The position numbers and the translations under genes are program-made. 24,715 nucleotides of DNA from a virus: IMG/VR virus record IMGVR_UViG_3300040801_002272, positions 1 to 24,715 of that record. One strand, written 5' to 3'. Below are positions 21,180 to 24,715 of the stretch, piece by piece; the first letter of the stretch is position 1; the number at the start of each line of letters is the position of its first letter. The notes under the pieces were generated by a model, which saw nothing but the letters and a program-made list of their open reading frames with translations, did not search any database and was not told where the DNA came from.

Positions 21180-22484
21180 CTACCCCTCCCCGTTAGTTAG
21201 TAGCCCAATTGTAGCCTTTAGGGCCGCAACTCTAGCTCTTAGTTCGGAAGCCGCCCTGTTAGCATCTTGCTGTGATTTAAGGGCAAAGGATACCACTTGC
21301 GCACTGGCGTGGGTAAACTTATCTATCTGCTCAATTAGCTCGTTTATGCTGCGTAGTTCTTCTAGTTTGGCGGCGGTGGGATTGCTTAATCGTCTCAAAT
21401 AATTAGCGCGTCGCTCCAGGTAATTTATGTTCTGCCTAATAGCATCATACGCCAGCCTATATTTGGCTTCGTACCTTTTAACATCATCGGCGGCGGCGGT
21501 TACTACTTCCGGGCAGTTACGGTAAACAGGTTTAGCAACTTTTAAAGCTTGGTTGAAACCTTGTTTGGCAAAATCAGGGTTAGCTAATAGTTCATCGGCT
21601 ATATCCCAACCGGTAGGGCGGTGCTTAAATAAATTTAGGCTGGCGATTGAGGTAGTATCCTCGCGCATTTCGGCCAAGCGGTGCAGCCACTGCACTGTTT
21701 TGCTTTTTTCGTAGCCGGCCTCATCATTATCAACTAAGTTATAAATCCGGCCCCGGTACCCGGTAAATAAACTAAACTGGCTGAATGTAAGGCCGCTGTT
21801 GCCGCCGGTGGCAAGCCAATTCCACTGCGGCAAAAAGAAGGCCCCAATTACGGCTGACTTTTCGCTTTCAACTACTAGCGTATCTTTTGAGGGCTCAAAC
21901 AGATGTTCACCAAAAAAGCAGCGCTCGAATTTGTAGTAATCCTGCCAGTCATCTAATTCAGAACCTTTTAACAGCCCTTCACTTTGGATATAAGATTTCC
22001 CCAGGTAAAAAGGGTAATCGTACTTGCCTTTAAGGCGCTTAAGTTCAGTGTTATAGGGTATGAATTTAGCATTAATAGGGCCGGTCCCGTCTTGAATTAT
22101 AAATACAGTATACCGGTTCATTGAGCCAACGCCCCAAGAGTTTAAGAAACCAGGCTCGGCTCCTATTTTTCTTAACCCTCTTGAAAAATTATCCTGCGGG
22201 CTGAAAAGCCAACCGCTAACGTAGCTTTCATTTGGTTTAATTACTGCAGGTTCTATTACAGGGGCAGGCGTTGTCGGGGTTACAACTGTATCATAACTGC
22301 TATTATCTGACCACGGGGAAAGAAAGTAGACACAGTTATTATCCCTATCGCACCGACCGTAGCGGGTTTCGTCTACGTATTCTTTGGTCGCGCTCACCTG
22401 AAATGCTACAAATGTTTTTCTTCCGCAGCCGGGGCATAAATGTTTCTTGCTACTTTTATCTAATTGGTATTTATACTCGCTCAT
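21180..22484 (-). CDS. Toprim DNA primase-like protein with zinc finger
   Basis: The protein has 434 residues. Residues 15-52 hold a zinc-finger pattern CPGCG...C....C with C17, C20, C45 and C51. Residues 200-260 form a Toprim domain: LVVESEKS with E206, ATGGNSG at 225-231, and the DND pair at 252-254 in LVDNDEAG. The protein resembles Bacteroidota phage primase-like proteins with a short zinc-binding head. The C-terminal 100 residues are coiled coil (KLEELRSINELIEQIDK). It likely makes primers or handles DNA ends during replication. Its start overlaps the helicase stop as ATGA, and the ATPase follows. Confidence 0.82.
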   Translation of the reverse strand: MSEYKYQLDKSSKKHLCPGCGRKTFVAFQVSATKEYVDETRYGRCDRDNNCVYFLSPWSDNSSYDTVVTPTTPAPVIEPAVIKPNESYVSGWLFSPQDNFSRGLRKIGAEPGFLNSWGVGSMNRYTVFIIQDGTGPINAKFIPYNTELKRLKGKYDYPFYLGKSYIQSEGLLKGSELDDWQDYYKFERCFFGEHLFEPSKDTLVVESEKSAVIGAFFLPQWNWLATGGNSGLTFSQFSLFTGYRGRIYNLVDNDEAGYEKSKTVQWLHRLAEMREDTTSIASLNLFKHRPTGWDIADELLANPDFAKQGFNQALKVAKPVYRNCPEVVTAAADDVKRYEAKYRLAYDAIRQNINYLERRANYLRRLSNPTAAKLEELRSINELIEQIDKFTHASAQVVSFALKSQQDANRAASELRARVAALKATIGLLTNGEG

Positions 22485-23965
22485 ACTTCCTCCTTTGCTA
22501 ATACATGGTTGACCCAGCCGGGGCGGTAGCCTTTTAGCTTGGCGTATTCTTCCAGGGCCTCTCGGCCTCGTTCTTTTAGTTTATGCTCCACCCACTTAGG
22601 GCGGTACCCCCTGGCGCGCTGTGCGAACATTAATTCACGCACGCTCATGCGCTCGTAAGGCTTAAATAAATCGTACTGTAACAGGTCGTCGGTTATCTCC
22701 AGCAGTTGCGTTGCGGGGCCTTCATCGAAAGGTTTCGGGGTGGTTGTTTTAGGCTCCGGTTCCGGGAATACGTGTCCGCACTCCGGGCAAACAGGTAGCC
22801 CCGGGGTTATGACCGCCCAGCATTCACCGCACATACTAAGCCGCTCCTCTTTTTCGCTTTCTTCGCGGTCGCGGTCGCGCCCTAAACCCGGCGGGTTATG
22901 GAACATATCCGTCCATGGGTGGTCAGCCTGCCAGCGGCCGTGCTCGTTGAAATTGCCGCCCATGTCCAGTATGATAAAATCTTCTTTGCCGGGGTAGGGG
23001 CGGCTGCCGCGACCGCATATTTGCAGGTACAGCGGTAGGCTTTTAGTGGCGCGGTTTAGAATTATGCAGCTAATGCTAGGCTCATCAAAACCGGTCGTAA
23101 ATACCCCTACATTGCACAGGATTTGAAACTGCCCACTGCGGAAGTCGCTAAGAATCTTTTTGCGTTCATCGGCCGGCGTTTCGCCGTCCACGTGCGCCGC
23201 CGTAATGCCTGCCGCCCGTAAAGCCTCTACCGTTGCCAGGCTATGGGCCACGTTCACGTTAAAGCACATGGCGCGCCGACCGCTGGCTAACTTTTTATAG
23301 TTATCAATCAGGCCGCTATAGACTTTATTTTGCCCGAAGTGCTCAAGCTGGCTTTCGTCGGTATACTCGCCACGCTTAGTTTTTAGCTGCTTTACCGTAT
23401 GTTCCGGGCCGAACGTGCGCGCTTTGACCAGGTAGCCCTCCTGAATTAATTGGCCAATGCTAACCGGCTCTACAATATCCTCATAGAGTGTATTTAGGGG
23501 GTTAGTCTTACTACTGGCTAAGGGCGTGGCGGTGGCACCGACTATAAAGGAATCAGGAAACCGCTCAATTACTTTTCTAAAATTCCCTTTGTGCGCCTCG
23601 TCTACAATTATTAGCGAGATATGCCCTAACGCCTGGGTAAAGCTTGGTTTGTTCAGGCGGCGGTTTATGGTTTCCACCATCGCCACGTAACAGCGGCTAT
23701 GAGTAAAGCGGCGGTTCTTTGGGTTTATTAGGGCGGGTTCTAAGCCCGCCCTAACTAAAGCCCCGCCAGCCTGGCTAAGCAATTCCGTGCGGTCGGTAAG
23801 GATTAGCACTTTCCCGCCTTTCGCCACCGTACGGGCGGCTAAGGCCGAAAAGGTAACGGTTTTACCGCTTCCGGTGGGCTTACAAAGTACTATGCGCTTT
23901 ACGCCCGCCGCGAATTTTACGCGCAATGCTTCAATAGCTTGTTCTTGGTACCAGCGTAGTTGCAT
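22481..23965 (-). CDS. DEAH-box SF2 helicase with zinc ribbon and C-terminal repeats
   Basis: The protein has 494 residues. Motif I PTGSGKT at 30-36, motif II DEAH at 122-125, motif III TATP at 145-148 and motif VI QICGRGSR at 315-322 give an SF2 helicase of the type III restriction/UvrB-like (ResIII) class, common in phages. A CxxC...CxxC zinc ribbon lies at 379-396. The C-terminal end carries two copies of GYRPxWVxHxL (about residues 450-490). It is the first gene of the primase-ATPase-nuclease set, so it is more likely for replication or recombination than restriction. The stop overlaps the primase start as ATGA. Confidence 0.88.
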   Translation of the reverse strand: MQLRWYQEQAIEALRVKFAAGVKRIVLCKPTGSGKTVTFSALAARTVAKGGKVLILTDRTELLSQAGGALVRAGLEPALINPKNRRFTHSRCYVAMVETINRRLNKPSFTQALGHISLIIVDEAHKGNFRKVIERFPDSFIVGATATPLASSKTNPLNTLYEDIVEPVSIGQLIQEGYLVKARTFGPEHTVKQLKTKRGEYTDESQLEHFGQNKVYSGLIDNYKKLASGRRAMCFNVNVAHSLATVEALRAAGITAAHVDGETPADERKKILSDFRSGQFQILCNVGVFTTGFDEPSISCIILNRATKSLPLYLQICGRGSRPYPGKEDFIILDMGGNFNEHGRWQADHPWTDMFHNPPGLGRDRDREESEKEERLSMCGECWAVITPGLPVCPECGHVFPEPEPKTTTPKPFDEGPATQLLEITDDLLQYDLFKPYERMSVRELMFAQRARGYRPKWVEHKLKERGREALEEYAKLKGYRPGWVNHVLAKEEV

Positions 23966-23973
23966 AGTATAGA

Positions 23974-24183
23974 TTAGTTATAAACCCCGGCTTCTAACAG
24001 GGCGGCGTAGAGTTTGCCGGTTAATTGGTCGGCTTCATCCTTAGCCTCGCGGTACCATTGCCAATGTTGCGGGGTATTGGTTTTTTGTGCCTTATCCCGC
24101 GCCCGCAAAGCCATGTAGTTAAGGCGCGCGCTTTCTTTCAGCGCCTCGAGTACGCTTTCTGGTTGGTTTATATCAAATTGCAT
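23974..24183 (-). CDS. Small helical protein
   Basis: The protein has 69 residues and is a charged all-helical protein (SVLEALKESARLNYMALRARDKAQ). No motif is recognised. Its start overlaps the previous stop by one base (TAATG), and its stop lies 8 bases before the helicase start, so it belongs to the replication operon. Confidence 0.6.
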   Translation of the reverse strand: MQFDINQPESVLEALKESARLNYMALRARDKAQKTNTPQHWQWYREAKDEADQLTGKLYAALLEAGVYN

Positions 24184-24380
24184 TAGGCGGCTGATTTAGG
24201 GGCGTTTTGGGTAGGTTCTAATTCCAGGTAAGGGGTCAGGCGGTTACGCCCTAAGTACTGCACGGTTTCGGCTACCGAATCAGGGCGACTAAAAAGCTCC
24301 TCAATCAAGGCGGTAGTGTCTATTTCCTTAATAATATCGCTAATTTCAATATCAACGGTAGTTGTTATAATATGGCTCAT
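24183..24380 (-). CDS. Small acidic protein
   Basis: The protein has 65 residues and is acidic, with a strand-helix start (SHIITTTVDIEISDIIKEI) and a Pro/Ala tail. Function is unknown. It is coupled to the next gene by TAATG. The ATG follows one base after AACGTAAATACCG, the same leader seen at 3700, so this is probably the first gene of an operon. Confidence 0.6.
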   Translation of the reverse strand: MSHIITTTVDIEISDIIKEIDTTALIEELFSRPDSVAETVQYLGRNRLTPYLELEPTQNAPKSAA

Positions 24381-24381
24381 A

Positions 24382-24394
24382 CGGTATTTACGTT
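24382..24394 (-). promoter_or_regulatory. Second copy of the AACGTAAATACCG leader motif
   Basis: On the minus strand AACGTAAATACCG, then T, precedes the ATG at 24380. It matches the 13 bases before the ATG at 3713 exactly. The A/T-run stretch just beyond (24407-24422) may be part of a promoter, but I see no clear -33/-7 boxes. Confidence 0.4.
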
Positions 24395-24427
24395 AGGGTT
24401 AGGCAAATTTTTTTTAAAAAAATCACA

Positions 24428-24715
24428 CTAGGGTTTCAATTGCTCATACATTATATCAATGGCTTTCGCGTAGGTAGATTCTTCACCATACTTTTTGACC
24501 ACCGCTTCTTTAGTTTCTTCGTAAGCACCCCAATGGCATCCGGCCTGGAACATTACCTTTTTTTCGTGCTGTATAGCATATACAATTCGTTTTTCATTAC
24601 CGATAGGGCCGATTCCTATTATTTTGTTGCAGCCGCGTAGGTCGCAGCCGCTTAGGTTGCAGCCGCGTAGGTTGCTGCCGCTTAGGTTGCTGCCGCGTAG
24701 GTTGCTGCCGCGTAG
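24428..24715 (-). CDS. Pentapeptide-repeat protein, partial
   Basis: The visible C-terminal 95 codons run from the right edge to TAG at 24428-24430. The first 30 residues are six pentapeptide repeats (LRGSN, LRGSN, LSGSN, LRGCN, LSGCD, LRGCN), which would form part of a right-handed beta-helix. A short end domain follows: KIIGIGPIGNEKRIVYAIQ, GCHWGAYEE, KYGEEST, ending MYEQLKP. I recall this end domain after pentapeptide repeats in other phage proteins. The start lies outside the window. Pentapeptide proteins can mimic DNA or act as structural parts, and the function here is unknown. Confidence 0.8.
   Translation of the reverse strand, partial: LRGSNLRGSNLSGSNLRGCNLSGCDLRGCNKIIGIGPIGNEKRIVYAIQHEKKVMFQAGCHWGAYEETKEAVVKKYGEESTYAKAIDIMYEQLKP
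24626..24715 (-). repeat. 15-bp repeat array coding for pentapeptides
   Basis: Six units of 15 bases (GTTGCNGCCGCKTAG-like on the plus strand) run to the window edge. They differ mainly at one base that switches Arg and Ser codons. They code for the pentapeptide repeats and are not a CRISPR array, since there are no spacers. Confidence 0.9.

Noticed and set aside
24440-24640. Rightward frame of 66 codons near the right edge
   Set aside because: It is antisense to the pentapeptide gene, which has clear repeats and a domain pattern.
24626-24715. Repeated 15-base units at the right edge, as a possible CRISPR or iteron array
   Set aside because: There are no spacers, and all units are in frame in a minus-strand gene as pentapeptide repeats.

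Overview
The window looks like part of a tailed-phage or prophage genome whose head genes resemble those of phage Mu. The host is probably a member of the Bacteroidota. The host guess rests on starts that mostly lack a Shine-Dalgarno sequence, a possible TTTG/TAnnTTTG-type promoter, and several proteins of types I know from Bacteroidota phages (a YFGGDK-APH protein, a zinc-finger/Toprim primase). It is inference. No integrase, transposase, tail tube, tape measure, rRNA or tRNA gene is visible, so the phage continues beyond one or both edges.

Layout. (1) Positions 1-3568, leftward: a ClpP-type head protease with a scaffold-like tail, the probable major capsid protein, a terminator, then a lysis cassette of two small membrane proteins, a CHAP endolysin and a lipoprotein cut by the left edge. 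(2) Positions 3569-3712: a divergent control region with two dyads. (3) Positions 3713-14169, rightward: a small HTH protein, six small and mostly unknown proteins (three or four with membrane segments), a ParB-domain DNA methyltransferase, small and large terminase, a Mu gp36-like protein, a Mu gp29-like portal, a Mu F-like protein, a 50-residue protein, a Mu G-like protein, a gp37-like protein, and a separate MerR/excisionase-type HTH gene. (4) A terminator at 14246-14277, where this block meets the leftward block. (5) Positions 14281-24715, leftward: small proteins, a structured 280-base intergenic region that may hold a rightward ncRNA, then a DNA module. The module holds a helicase-methyltransferase fusion, an m5C methyltransferase with a second long reading frame inside it, a PD-(D/E)XK nuclease, a RecA-fold ATPase, a Toprim primase and an SF2 helicase. 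Small proteins and a pentapeptide-repeat protein cut by the right edge follow.

How it fits together. The rightward block packages DNA and builds the portal, head and connector. The short leftward block makes the shell and lyses the cell. The long leftward block replicates and modifies DNA. Three separate methyltransferases and a hand-counted near absence of GATC (6 sites in 24.7 kb) suggest strong selection by host restriction. The most unusual observations are the dual-coded methyltransferase gene, the candidate ncRNA at about 15170-15304, the helicase-methyltransferase fusion, and the overlap in which the holin-like and endolysin membrane segments share the same bases in two frames. Genes are tightly packed, with ATGA or TAATG junctions at many boundaries. 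This helped recover three genes under 60 codons at 12552-12704, 14281-14400 and 14397-14576.
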